25,822 nucleotides of DNA from Larix sibirica (taxonomy: Eukaryota; Streptophyta; Pinopsida; Pinales; Pinaceae), in contig NWUY0300008597.1 of the NCBI GenBank assembly GCA_004151065.3, forward strand, positions 31,065 to 56,886, written 5' to 3'. The notes under the pieces were generated by a model. That model made no database searches. It was not told the origin of the DNA and saw nothing but the letters and a program-made list of their open reading frames with translations. The first letter of the stretch is position 1, and every line of letters begins with the position of its first letter. The position numbers and the translations under genes are program-made. This document shows, one piece after another, positions 1 to 10,483 of the stretch.

Positions 1-758
1 GTAAAATTAAATTAAAATATAGAACTTATAACATATAAATGAGTAAAATCATTTAGAAAACGATAAATAATAAATTAACAAAAACAATTACATGATAAGA
101 ATAATAAATTAATTATATCCATGCCAAGAATAAATAATAAATTAGTTTATAGTAAGAACATGTGCATAACAAAGGTTATCAATTAGTTAGAAGAAAAGAC
201 AAATTAAAACTCACCCTTTAAATAAGGAGAATAAGATAAGAGAATCAATTAAAGGAATATTAAGACTAAAGTGCACAAACATGTAGGAAAAGAAGACTCA
301 AGTGCACCTAAGAAACTCTATAAAAGAAAGGCAAGGAAATGAGTGAGGATCATCTTTTGGATATTGAATATTTTATATTTTTTCTCCTATGCGATGGTTG
401 AGGATTGTTACAATGACTCATGGAGAGTTTTCTCCTTGGAAGTGGTTAAGGTTGGAAGGCTTGAAAGTGGAATGCTCCACTTCCAATTGTGTTCAATATT
501 GTGCTTCTTCGACCATACAACCTCGTTGCAGCTTGGGTGTCCTTGGGGAAGAAGAGTACCCATAGGGAGCAGGCTGTGTGATTAACTATTGGACACAAGG
601 ATTGGAAATTTGGTCGATGTTTATGGGAGCTCAATGAACGCAACACAAGCGGATGTAAGGGCAAGAAATTGACAAATATCTACCATAAAAACTAGGTTCA
701 ATGTATAATTGTATTTCCTATTTTGTATAAATGCATTCCTTTATTTTGGTATTGTAAA
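1..758. other. AT-rich intergenic DNA, no gene seen
   Basis: No reading frame here resembles a known protein, and the short open frames have low-complexity translations. The stretch is AT-rich, with a slightly GC-richer patch around 400-660 that I do not recognise. It ends at the 3' terminus of the first LINE remnant. Confidence 0.6.
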
Positions 759-788
759 TGTGATTTTTTTCCTTGGAAAAAAATCACA
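759..788. repeat. Perfect 14-bp inverted repeat at a LINE 3' end
   Basis: The left arm TGTGATTTTTTTCC (759-772) and its exact reverse complement (775-788) are separated by only two bases. On the minus strand it follows an AATAAA motif and matches the T-run / C...G / A-run pattern at the 3' ends of the other LINEs in the window. I read it as the 3' terminus and A-tail of the ORF1-only LINE remnant. Confidence 0.7.
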
Positions 789-1530
789 ATTTTATTTCTT
801 TGAAAGAGTATAAAATTACATTCTGCATATATATGAAAATGCATATATTTTAAATAAAAGAAATGGGCCTAAAATCTACAAATGACATAAATGACTGAAA
901 ATAAGATTGAAAAAAAGACCCTTTGGAGAGTTATAGATTGAGAAAATCATCAATCTTCCTTTTCTTTCCTTTCTTTTTCTTGACCTCAGTCCAACCCTTT
1001 AGATTTGGATTTGAAACAACTAACTGAGATGCATCATCCTTTAGGACCTGAACCTTTTCCAAATCCAAACTATCAAATTCATGCATTCTCTTTATTCCTC
1101 CTCATGAGATATCCATAGTTACCAAATTTCTTGAGTGTGGGGGATCCGCATGTTGTATCATCTCTATTGAATGGTTTCCCTATTTTGTTAATTATTTTTC
1201 TACTATTTATTTGCCTTCGTCTTCATCTTCATCTTCCATATTCTCCACTTCCTCATTTACCAGATAAGAGGGATCAAACGGCTTCCAAGTTTTGGGTTTT
1301 TGAGGTTGACCTTTTATCTTTTTCGGTTTCTTTCTTGTTTTTGGACATGTTTCATGAAGTTGGCCTATTTGATAATAAGAATGGCATGTAAAGGATATGT
1401 TTTCATAATATAGACTTTGGGAATGTTGGAAATTCTCATTCTGCAACAGGATTTTTTCTGAAAACCCTTTTACTAATATCAACTTCCACACATATGTGAG
1501 CATGTGTAANCCACTGGGAGCAATCCTTCT
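764..1530 (-). mobile_element. Degenerate ORF1-only LINE remnant ('half-LINE')
   Basis: On the minus strand this contains the second half of a plant L1-type ORF1, ending at a TAA at 931-933. About 150 bp of untranslated sequence follows, then AATAAA and the T-run/A-run 3' terminus at 764-783. No endonuclease, reverse transcriptase or RNase H sequence lies between ORF1 and the 3' end, where about 4.1 kb of ORF2 would normally sit. The 5' boundary near 1530 is where ORF1 similarity fades. Either this copy lost ORF2 by deletion, or it belongs to a non-autonomous family; one copy cannot decide. The ORF1 identity is clear; the claim that the copy mobilised without ORF2 is inference. Confidence 0.6.
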
Positions 1531-1536
1531 CCCCAT
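931..1536 (-). pseudogene. LINE ORF1 (gag-like) fragment with broken zinc knuckle
   Basis: The frame reads as the C-terminal part of a plant LINE ORF1, an RNA-binding nucleocapsid-like protein. Near 1480-1510 one frame gives HAHICVEVDISK; after a one-base shift it continues as GFSEKILLQNENF..., the usual run-up to the knuckle. The knuckle reads CHSYYQIGQLHETC: the second Cys is Tyr and the His is Gln, so CX2CX3GHX4C is destroyed. An acidic tail (MEDEDEDEG) follows, then in-frame stops, then a basic terminus GWTEVKKKKGKKRKIDD before the TAA at 931-933. The frame from 1207 to 931 stays in register. The ambiguous base at 1510 lies close to the frameshift, so that break may be partly a base-call problem. 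Confidence 0.7.
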
Positions 1537-1589
1537 TTTTGTAACCTATGGCCGCTTTTTTAATATAAAATCTCTAAACCGTTTCTGTG

Positions 1590-1765
1590 AAAAAAAAAAA
1601 CCAATAAATTTCATTTACTATCCACACATCGAGGGAATCCACATGTTCACATAACAATAGCCTTAATCAATCTCATCGAGTCCAACAAATAATAAGCAAA
1701 TAAAATGCTAAGCTAGTTTACATTAAAGTTTTGAATTACCGAGTGCTAAAATATGGGGTGTTACA
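1590..1765. repeat. Possible LTR terminus ending GGGGTGTTACA
   Basis: The sequence ends in GGGGTGTTACA at 1755-1765, the reverse complement of the TGTAACACCCC start found on many plant Ty3/Gypsy LTRs. Only one end is visible. No matching opposite end, target duplication or internal domain was found, so this may be an LTR remnant or chance. Confidence 0.3.
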
Positions 1766-2668
1766 CTCCTTGCACTTTATTTCCATGTTTGTAGATGGAA
1801 GATGAAGAGGCAAAAAAAATCAAACTAATTAACAAGACATTGCAAATAACCCAATTACAATATCCCATAAAAGTGACGAAGAAATGAGGCATGCAAGCAA
1901 TTTGAGTGATGGGTAATGATCAATATAATTGCATGTTTCAAGTTTTATATTTTGGAATGTTTGTCTCTAAAAATTAGTCATTTTAATATTGATATATTGT
2001 TCCAATTGGTATAATGATCGGTTACCAATAATAGTAATTATTTATTTACCTTTATGTTACTCCATTTTGCATAAAGAAGGATCCCATATACCCATATAAT
2101 CAAATGACTTGATTTTTTATTGCAATATCCAATGTTGTAAATATTATGTTCTTGATTAAATATATAGATGATTTACATTATTATAATGAATACAAGTGTA
2201 ATTTGTGGGTATATTTGTTTAAATGATACAATACATTAATGTAATCATTACATCCAAACACAATAATTAAAATATAAAAATTAATATTATTAAACTAGTA
2301 TTTAATTTCTAATGATTAATATATTTTATTTACAAAACAAGAATTTGCATTTGTAACCCATAACACAAAATAATTTAGCATTGAAACATGTCGATGCATT
2401 ATATTCGTTTGAACTCAGTGGTGTGTTTCATACCTATCTAAGCACCAGTGATTTTGAATTGTTCTTTTGCATCGATGCTCCATTGTAGATAATTCTCAAC
2501 AATGTTTTAAAATATACGATAGGCAAAGATGCTTCTAAATAGCTTAAACACAATGGTGCGTTCAAAAAATGCATTATGGATTTCAATGTATATAAAACGT
2601 AATGGTGATTCCAATGTATATAATATGCATAAGTGCACACTAAATATGTGCACACTTATGTGCCTTCG
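1766..2668. other. AT-rich spacer with one imperfect hairpin
   Basis: No coding similarity was recognised. Runs of A and T dominate 1950-2340. At 2627-2663 the arms GCATAAGTGCACA and TGTGCACACTTATGTGC form an imperfect palindrome with a six-base loop and a two-base bulge, just left of the 17-bp direct repeat that flanks the next insertion. Confidence 0.5.
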
Positions 2669-2685
2669 TATTTTAAATACACTGG
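2669..2685 (+). repeat. Left target-site duplication (17 bp)
   Basis: TATTTTAAATACACTGG occurs here and, without mismatch, at 4318-4334. The two copies bracket the plus-strand RNase H retroposon. A long exact duplication of this size is typical of target-primed reverse transcription by LINE machinery. Confidence 0.8.
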
Positions 2686-3084
2686 GGTGGTAGGAGCAGG
2701 TGGGGAGATCCTTTCCCAAGGGGGCATATTAGAATTCAATTCTCCTGGAGTCTAGGCATAGCTTCTAAGAACTAGGTGGAGGCCCTTGCTTTGCTTTAGG
2801 GTTTGAGCATTTCAAAAAATAAAGGAATTGATTCCTTGATAATCTTGGGAGATTCGAGGCTAGTTATAAAACTTGTAAGATCAAGTACCCACCCAAAAGA
2901 TATGGGAATTATCTCCATATTCAGGCGAATTTCTACAGAGGTGCAGGCTTTTGAAAAACTCAAGTGTTGCCATATCCTCAAGAACAATAATGTGGGAGTG
3001 GACCAGTAAGCAAATATGGTGACCAAGGATTAAGTGGAAGTTGTGACAATTAATAGAATTCATATTATGCACCCTATCCCCTAA
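2686..3084 (+). pseudogene. RNase H type-1 (RVT_3-like) domain fragment
   Basis: The frame from 2744 reads GIASKN(stop)VEALALL(stop)GLSISKNKGIDSL, then ILGDSRLVIKLV, then CHILKNNNVGVDQ(stop)ANMVTKD, ending IHIMHPIP before TAA at 3082-3084. This is the strand-helix pattern of plant retroelement RNase H: the second catalytic residue is E in VEAL, the third D in GDSR, and the last D in VDQ. The first catalytic Asp lies upstream of the truncated 5' end. The N-terminal piece (VVGAGGEILSQGG) is in another frame, so there is at least one frameshift. All three internal stops (TAG, TAG, TAA) sit where Gln is usual and are one C-to-T change from CAG or CAA. The PIP-stop ending resembles single-domain RNase H proteins annotated in many plant genomes. 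Confidence 0.75.
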
Positions 3085-3158
3085 TGACTCATATGGGATC
3101 AAGCAACCCATTTCCAAATTGGCAAAGAGACAAACCATACTCAAGGAGTAAATGAGAC

Positions 3159-4075
3159 ATGCATAGGTCATCGTGTCGCATCAATGTATTGTGGCAGGAA
3201 GAAATGAATAATCATGGCAAGCAGGGGACACATGGAACCCATCTAAGACCGATTTGTGGAGACTCTGTCTTCCATATAGAGAGACATCATCCTGGGATAA
3301 AGAAGGACGTGATCGAGGGAGATCTCATAGGCCATTCCCCCATGCAAAAAAACAGGGTGAACTCATTCTGGCGTAAGAAATCCTCAAATTCAATGAACGA
3401 GAGTGTTGAAGGGAGAGGCAAGGACGAGCTAGTTGCCTCTCAACACCCCCAAATTAATTTCATGAAGAGGAGGTCATTAAGGGACACGATGGCCTACACA
3501 ATCTAGAGACCAGGCGTCCTCATCGTTATATTTTTTAGCCTGAGCATTGGCAAGGCATCTATCTCTCTTTGTGTCGATAGTGAGAAGGGAAGGTGGTGCA
3601 GAGAGACCATACTTGCAACCGTTGGATTGGTGTGGCGTTCAGGTTAACTATGGACAATGGAAAAAGAAGCAGGGAGAGATGGGAGGGAGTAAGGGTAGGT
3701 GAGCACAGTGAGTGGAACGAGGACTTAGAAGTAACACTACAAACAATGAAAATTCAGTTGTAAGGGATAACATCGCAATCCATTTCCACCCCAGAGATTG
3801 TCGCAGAGCAACTGGTACGTTGACAACACTTGGAGGATAAGCAATCGACACTTAAAGCTATGGTGGAAGAGTCATGTTGGAAGCCAACTCCGGATGTCTC
3901 AATGGAGGAATCCTATCTAGGACCAGAATGTAAGCTGCTAGATATTAATTTTTCGCCATTGGATAAAGAAATGGAGGACGGTAATCAACTGAAGGAAATT
4001 AAAGAGAAGCAGGAAGAGGACGAGTCAAGGGAACCAGCATCAGAGGGCGTCACTAGGATTGGGAAAGTAAATTAG
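3159..4075 (+). other. Two unrecognised open frames in the retroposon 3' part
   Basis: Two short plus-strand frames, 3159-3506 (115 codons) and 3830-4075 (81 codons), follow the RNase H stop. The first is basic and hydrophilic. The second is acidic, with a Lys/Glu-rich stretch (KEIKEKQEEDESREP) that could form a helix. Neither shows a motif I recognise, and the sequence between them is closed in all frames. They may be remnants of a longer protein or chance frames in a 3' untranslated region. I assign no function. Confidence 0.3.
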
Positions 4076-4317
4076 GCTCCATGTTTAGTTGTTTTTGCAT
4101 TTTGATTTTGGGAACATTTTATAGAACTTACATGGGCAATTAATAACCTTGTAATGTTTTTGACAAAACAAGGAATTTTTTGGATGATTTGGAGCACTCT
4201 AGCTCCTCAAGAGCAAAAACAATTGTAAGCAAAATGGTCGAATTGTCTATATGTAACCTTTTGCAGTTATGCAATCATTTTAATACAAAACTTTCCTCCT
4301 TTTTTTTAAAATATATA

Positions 4318-4334
4318 TATTTTAAATACACTGG
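4318..4334 (+). repeat. Right target-site duplication (17 bp)
   Basis: This is an exact copy of TATTTTAAATACACTGG at 2669-2685, directly after the T/A-rich 3' end of the plus-strand retroposon. Confidence 0.8.
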
Positions 4335-4484
4335 AAATAAATCCTTTGTTATGGCCATTGGTCACTTAGAATTTATAGTTACATTGAACATTTACTAAAT
4401 CCTCCACTGTAAAAAAAATGTAGGTTTGAATGGAGGATTTTTTGAAAATTTTACCCAATCTTGTAACACTAAAAACATCCATCC
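4335..4484. other. Short spacer with a 10-bp inverted repeat
   Basis: There is no gene here. AAATCCTCCA (4397-4406) and TGGAGGATTT (4431-4440) are perfect inverted arms with a 24-base spacer. The stretch separates the plus-strand retroposon from the 3' end of LINE-A. Confidence 0.5.
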
Positions 4485-4772
4485 TTTTTTTTCTCCTATT
4501 CCGAGAAAAAAACTATATTTAAATTGCTATTTCAAGAGTAACATCAAAATATGCATATACAATCCCATAACTTGGATTAGAGTTCAGTTCTCTACATGGA
4601 CCTCTTTTGCAAAAGATGTATATCTTTACAGTCTTCCAACCTTCTTCTTGAAACAAATCTATTCTATTACAATAAATTCCCAATAGGAAAAAAACATGTA
4701 AACATCTTTGTTCTCTAGCCAACAAAGCTATACCATAACATAACAAAAAGAAACATGCTTCTTTGAGAGGGC

Positions 4773-7700
4773 TTAAGTGATGGACAAAGTAACTACAAGA
4801 AGTGACACTTCCCCTCTCAACTCATATAAAATAAAAATACCTTACTGGAAAGAAATAGGTTCCTTTGGAAGTGTATCTACCTTCTAGATGAGTTCCCTTT
4901 AAACATACTTAACAATGAGAGCCTCAAACGTTAGTTTTGCATCTGAAATGTGTTGGAGAAATGGACCTAAAAATATATTTGTTATTTGTGAAATACCATT
5001 GAGCCAATCCAACAATAGTTTAGAGTCTCTAAACACTTGAAGAGTTTTTAAACCTTGGTCTAAATCAAATTTTAGCAATATCCAAAGAGCAAAAAATTAT
5101 GCTTGATTGTTTGTGCCTCGCCATGCTCCAAATTTTATTAAAAAAAAAGTGTGAGATCATGAGGAATAAAACTGCTCCAACACAACACATGGTTGGATCT
5201 CCTTAACAAGATCCATCGAAATAACACCATGCCTTGTTTTTATTTGTAAGAGGTTCATTTATGATCCTGTAGCTCTTATAGAATTTCTCCTTTCTACCTT
5301 CCTTGAATGAATTTCTAACTTTACGAGCCACAAGAATTGGCTCCTAACTTTTTCCCTCAAAAGTCATCTTGTTCTTGGAGTACAACAGACCCCACAATAT
5401 AGAGTAGGGTAAATCCTGATCATGTTTTACTGTTGGATCTTCTAACCATGATTCCAAGCATAAAAGTAAATAATTTTCATTCCAAAGTCCTAGGCAATTC
5501 AAGGACCAAGGGACATCCCACCAAAACTGAATAGAATAATTTCAAGATACAAAGAGGTGATCCATATATTCACCTTCCTCTTTACAAAGAATACATCTAC
5601 TAGGACCACGACAATTCCTTTTTTTGTCCATTGTCCAATGTTATTATCTTGTTTGGCAAGGCCGACTAGATAAAAATTATGACCTTAAGTGGACAAACTA
5701 ATTTCCAATCAAGAGATCACCAGTACTATAATATTTCTTTTGTCATGTCAATGAAAGAAAGAACCTCATAACCAATTTTGTTTGTTAAGGTTCATGTAGC
5801 CTTATTCCAAATCCACTTTAATTCATCATCTTTATCTTGTAAGCAAATTTCCCTGTGAGTTAGAGAGGAAATGTAATTGGTCCATTCAATGGACATAACA
5901 CCCTATAAATTTAGAACTCCAATAGATTTCAAAATCTGAAGCCATCTTCTAGGATTTGCTCGAGACCCTGTATTTTCCAAAGTAGTAATTTCTTTCTCAT
6001 GAAGGACTACCAACAACTCCTTTGAAAGTTTGTAATTTCCCGAAGCACCAACCCAAGGATCCTCACTAATCCTTAATTTATATCCTCTATCCACTTTCTA
6101 CACCATCCACCTACCTAAAATTGGGAATGCTCATACCAATCCTTTCAAGTCATTCAAGGTTCCTCTTGAAGATTTGTTATCCAATCTCAACCATTCTTCA
6201 ATAGAGTACTCCTTGAAATATTTTATGCTTGTTATATTACCCCAAAGGCCTTCATTGAAAAGAAGTATCCACAAATTCTTTGATGTCAAGGCTTGTCCAA
6301 ATAGGTAAATTTTGTTTAGGCCCCACCCTCCACCTCCCTTTGGTCTTCCCGAAGTTGACCACTTAACAATGGGGATACCTTCTTTTTGTTTCTTACCAAT
6401 CCATAAAAAGCTAAAGCATATTTTCTGGATTTTGTTTAGAATTCCTTTAGGGAAATGCATTGATGAAGGCCAATAAACCAGAATACTCTCAAGGATAGAT
6501 TTAACAAGTACAAATCATCCTCCATGGGATAACCAATGACAACACCAACATGTGACCCTAGCTTCAATCTTTTTATAAAGGCACAGTCAGTTAAATGATC
6601 TGTAATCATTTGGTTTCAAGTAAAAAACTAGGTATTTTAGACCACTATCTAAGTGGCCTATTGTGATGTGAAAGAGCTAAAATAGTTGTGCCTCTACTTT
6701 TGGAGAGAGAGGATTAAATAAAAACTTAGACTTATTCTGATTCACCTCCATTCTTGCTGCTAGATGATAAGTATCCAAAATGTTTGTTAGTACCCTCCTT
6801 TCTATGAATAAGCCATCTCCAAAGAGCAATATATCATCAACAAACAAAACATGGGTAAGCACTAACGAATCTTCTACTTTGATACCTTTGAGTCTACCTG
6901 CACATTTTGTCGAGCCAATTAATATTCTTAAACCTTTCGCAATCAACAAAAACAAAAAAGGTGAAAGGGGTCTACCTTTTCTAGGGCCCCTGCAGGCTTC
7001 AAATAAACCAGAAGGAGAACCATTTATAAGAATCGCATAATATGTTGAAGAGACACAACCCAAAATCCAATTAAATGTATTCAAACTAATGCCCATTTTA
7101 AGAAGAACCAACTTGATGAATTTCCAATTGACCTTGTCATAGGCCTTTGACATACCAATATTTAAAATAATGGCAAGGGTTTTGTTTAATTTTATTGAAT
7201 GGATACCTTTATGTGTTGAACCCATTTCAACATGAATTTGATGCTTGGACAAGAAACCAGATTGTTATTCTGAAATAAATGTTGACAACATTCCTTTAGT
7301 TCTGTTGGCAATAATCTTTGAAATGAATGTGTAGAAAAGTTTATAGAGAGAAATGGACCTACAATCCTCAAAAGAAACAACATCATTTTTATTTGGAATT
7401 AATGCAATGAAAGTTTAATTTATTGCCCCTGGAACATTAACTAATGTCCTAGATTCATTGATTACCCTCAAAATATCCTCCTCTAAAATCCATAGAAGCC
7501 AACGTGGAATTTCACAGTAAAACCATTAGGGCCTGGAGTGTTAACCTTTTTAAAAGAAGACAATATACCATTCAATTATTTCTTAGTAACCATAGCATCT
7601 AAACTATCATTCATAGATTGATAGAAATACCTAAGAAGTAGTAGAATGATTCTCAATTGCTCAACAATGTGAGATGATTTTGGTTCTTTAAGGAAGAACT

Positions 7701-8858
7701 GGATGTGAGTTGTTCCCGAAGGTCCATTTCCCAGATCCTATTCATTGATTTCATATGCGAAGAAAATTTATGAAAAAAAATTGTTTTGTTGTCTCCAACC
7801 AGATAACCCTACTTTTAAGTCTGTAAGTTATTTCCTCCATTTCCAAAAGTTTCCTTTTTGTTTCCTCTAAAATTTTTAGTTTCTCCAAATCCATGGCACT
7901 AAAAACACCTAAATATTTTTGCTCAAAAAGAGTCCCTATATCTAGCTCCACCAAATTCAACTCAACTTGTCATTAGCCTTTTTCTGTTTGTCCCATACAG
8001 CAACTAATTTTTTCACCCGCATGAGATTATTGGAAAATTATAGCATTGTTGAGTCCATGTCCAGTGCGTCATATAATTTCCAGTTTGTGGTGACAATGGA
8101 ATGAAACTTCTTGTCCTCTAACCAAGCATGGTTTAACTTAAATAGGGTAGGAGGCTACGAATACTCCTTTGTTGATTGTAATAGAATAAGACTATGGTCG
8201 GATGAGCCTCCCAACCCATGACTTGTAGTGTTCAACCTCTTCGATTAATTGTTTTTCCACGAAGAATCGATCCAATATTTTTGAGATTCGCGACCTGCCT
8301 CACCTCGCATTATGCCAATTCGGGACCAACTGGACCGGTTCAACATCAATGATCTTTTCCTCTTCAAAGTAATAAATAAAATAATCCGCCAAAGGATCTA
8401 GTATCACCAAATCTCCATTGATCTCACATGGAGATAATGTGAGATTGAGATCACCAGAAAGGATTATGTTATCTCCTACCAACAGTAATGAGCTTTCAAA
8501 GCCTCTCCAATATGACTTTAATCTCCACATGGCCCATAAATATTAACGATTTTAAAAGATTTTCCCAAGTCATTGGCTTCCCCTTCCAAGATGATACATG
8601 TAGGGATAACATTCGTCATGAAAGCATGAAAAGTGGAAATCCGGGCTATAACAAGACCATTTGACATACCAAATGCATCTATGGTACATAAATTCCAATG
8701 AAATAATAAAGGGGACAAAAATTAGATAGATTTTGAGCCGACACACATTGTTTCCTAAAATAAAACAACGTATGTACAATAAAAATGAACAATCTTCTTA
8801 AGGCTTTTCTTTCATGGGAACCCCCCACATCTCTCACATTTAAGGAGAGCAAAATCAA
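4773..8858 (-). pseudogene. LINE-A ORF2: endonuclease, RT, zf-RVT, RNase H
   Basis: ORF2 is the polyprotein that nicks target DNA and reverse-transcribes the element. Domains in order: an APE-like endonuclease from about 8850 (SLNVRD, later NIYGPCGD, the intact GDLNLTL box near 8430 and SSDHS near 8190); a linker; reverse transcriptase about 7400-6700 with ISKIIANRTK, MSKAYDKVNW, a degraded RGPRKGRPLSP (usually RGLRQGCPLSP) and FVDD at 6833-6844; a zf-RVT-like segment (CILCKEEGEYMDHLF) about 5560-5620; and RNase H with YFDGSC (Asp codon 5215-5217) and FRDSKLLLDWL. The stop is TAA at 4773-4775. The first RT Asp, in the LDMSKAYD motif, is Gly (codon 7154-7156). The initiator position is TTG. 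Numerous frameshifts and stops make this clearly dead. Confidence 0.85.
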
Positions 8859-10012
8859 TGAGTAACCTTTGACTAAGGCTTGTCTACTATAAGAACTCGA
8901 CCAATGGTTTGTTGTTTTCCCTTCTCTACTTCCTTGGAGGTTGTTAAATTGGCTTTGGAAATGAAATATTTTTGGCCAAGTTGAGAGGATTTTCCAACAA
9001 GTGGAGCCAAACCCCTATCCACAATCCCCATCTGCTCAAGATCGGGAGGATTTATAGTCTTAAGAATATAGGGACAAGAAGCAATGGGAATATTCCTTTG
9101 CTTGGAGTGTAGAACCTCAACGTGAGGGTTTTATTCCAAGGGAGGGTACTCTCTTTCCTTTTTTGAAAGAGCCTCATCATGATAGGCTTCACCCAAACAA
9201 TCCAAAGAGATAGGGATCATGATAGGGATCGAACACCAACTCTTGACATCATGAATAAGAGACAAAGGAGAGGAGGGACTATCCATAGTAGCTGAAGAAA
9301 GTAATGGAGTAAACTTACTAAGTTCTTTTGCGTCCTTTGATCTGTGATCAAGGCTAGGTGGTGCAAAAACCAGGGAGTGATGCACTTTCAAAGATAAGAT
9401 AGCCTGAGAATTTGCGCCACCAACTTCATGCAAAGGAGTCCCTTTCGACACTTGTGTTAAAGTATTAGTAGCATCAACCAAAACATGTGCAGATAAAGGC
9501 TCATAATTTTTTACCCATGCTTTCTTCTAGGCCTTTTTGCTTGGCATAGAAAAATCATGCATGAGATGGCCAACCTTGTGGCATGTCAAGCACCTATAAG
9601 GAAACTTCAAGTAATCTAGGGGCTTATTGAAACTACATAAGCTCCACTCAACTTTCAAATTTGTGGACAAACCCTTACTTAGGTCCAATTGAACCAACAC
9701 TCGAGCAACTGGTTTATCTTGCAATGATAAGAGGTCTTCAACCAAATCTACAAAATTCCCAAGGGTATTCATTATCGCCTGCAGTGCCACGTCCATCCAT
9801 AGCTCAATCAAAAAAATTGGAAGGAGGACCAAATATGTTGAAACGCAAAAGGTCCTTCTCGAGGGTTGAAACCCGACGTCCAGTGATTTAAGAACAAGCT
9901 AGAGGAGCCCAATATTAGCTAGAATGCGATAACATACACTCCCTTTGAGTCATAACAATTTTCTCTCTCTCTAAAGCATTATCAAAGAGTGTTAGAAAGA
10001 AAACCCTTCCAT
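8855..10012 (-). pseudogene. LINE-A ORF1 (gag-like, CCHC zinc knuckle)
   Basis: ORF1 proteins of plant L1 elements bind element RNA as a nucleocapsid-like coat. The first visible part (10012 to about 9850) reads GRVFFLTLFDNALEREKIV and FNPREGPFAFQHIW, the DUF4283-like region, with a stop and a frameshift. From 9832 the frame runs unbroken in register to a TGA at 8855-8857. In this part, IELWMDVALQAI and ARVLVQLDLSKGL lead to the knuckle CLTCHKVGHLMHDF, where the last Cys is Phe. Three in-frame stops interrupt it: TAG 9527, TAA 9131 and TAG 8873 (lowest coordinate of each). The TGA falls in GGTTACTCATTGA, which aligns with GGTTACTCAATGA at the LINE-B ORF junction. This copy's ORF2 start codon has therefore changed from ATG to TTG. 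Confidence 0.8.
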
Positions 10013-10076
10013 GGGAGATGGCATATTATATTCAAGGATATCAATTGTGGTGGGACCCCCCATTATGTAATAGGGA

Positions 10077-10481
10077 TGTAAGAACCCACTGGAATTAATG
10101 ATATGATATGTATGATGACTATTTAATGTAATTATCATTAAATAAGGCCCTCTAGGTAGTTAGAATTCTATAAATGTAATATGACTTGTTCATTAATATA
10201 GGGACAAAAGTGGTTAAGATAAAGGTTTACCTGGTAGCTATAATGAAGATGGAGTCCTCCTTGTGGGAGATGTCAAGTAATTATTATTACATTGGAGCAT
10301 TGCTCATCTAGAGGTCGCCCCCTCAAAGCTGCACATGAGCAAGTGTTTATCCTTCCATAAAATTATTATTGTATGAAGTTACCCTACTGATTTTTTTTAG
10401 ATTCAATGAAGTATTGGATCTTTCCTAGCATATTCTTGGATATATTATTTGTTATTAGCCTCAATATTAAGGATAATAACA
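10077..10481 (+). repeat. Probable Copia-type 5' LTR
   Basis: This stretch starts at TGTAAGAACCC, ends in AATAACA, and is followed after two bases by a sequence matching the initiator tRNA-Met primer site at 10 of 12 positions. That order (LTR, short spacer, PBS) is the 5' end of an LTR retrotransposon on the plus strand. The left boundary is uncertain; other TG starts occur at about 10046 and 10065. No second LTR copy, gag or pol frame follows: another LTR begins 84 bp downstream. Assignment to Copia rests only on the PBS. Confidence 0.42.
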
Positions 10482-10483
10482 AG

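Larger units (their letters stand above)
2686..4317 (+). mobile_element. 5'-truncated plus-strand retroposon with RNase H domain
   Basis: A 1.63-kb insertion lies between two perfect 17-bp direct repeats. Its first bases already encode the interior of an RNase H domain (VVGAGGEIL), so the 5' end was lost at insertion, as is common for LINEs. The right end is a T-run followed by A-rich and TA sequence (about 4299-4320), which fits a 3' tail in the plus orientation. About 1.2 kb follows the RNase H stop and contains two short open frames of unknown nature. It runs opposite to all other LINE copies in the window. It could be a LINE with a long 3' region, or another transcript moved in trans by a LINE. 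Confidence 0.75.
4485..10030 (-). mobile_element. LINE-A: decayed L1-type LINE, nearly complete
   Basis: On the minus strand, from the high-coordinate end, the element has a partial ORF1 (DUF4283-like region, CCHC knuckle, tail) and an ORF2 with endonuclease, reverse transcriptase, zf-RVT-like segment and RNase H. A 280-bp 3' UTR follows. The likely 3' terminus is the T-run/A-run at 4485-4512. The 5' end fades near 10030 inside ORF1, so the copy looks 5'-truncated; no target duplication was found. ORF2 contains many frameshifts and stops, while ORF1 from 9832 to 8855 stays in one frame with only three stops. A Copia-like LTR starts within about 50 bp of the 5' end. Confidence 0.85.

Noticed and set aside
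2434-2655. Possible degenerate tandem repeats around GATGC/GGTG words
   Set aside because: Spacing between the words is irregular and the flanks do not align, so a repeat cannot be supported.
4300-4330. T-run read as a poly(A) tail of a minus-strand LINE
   Set aside because: The 17-bp direct repeat and the plus-strand RNase H show that this is the right end of a plus-strand insertion.
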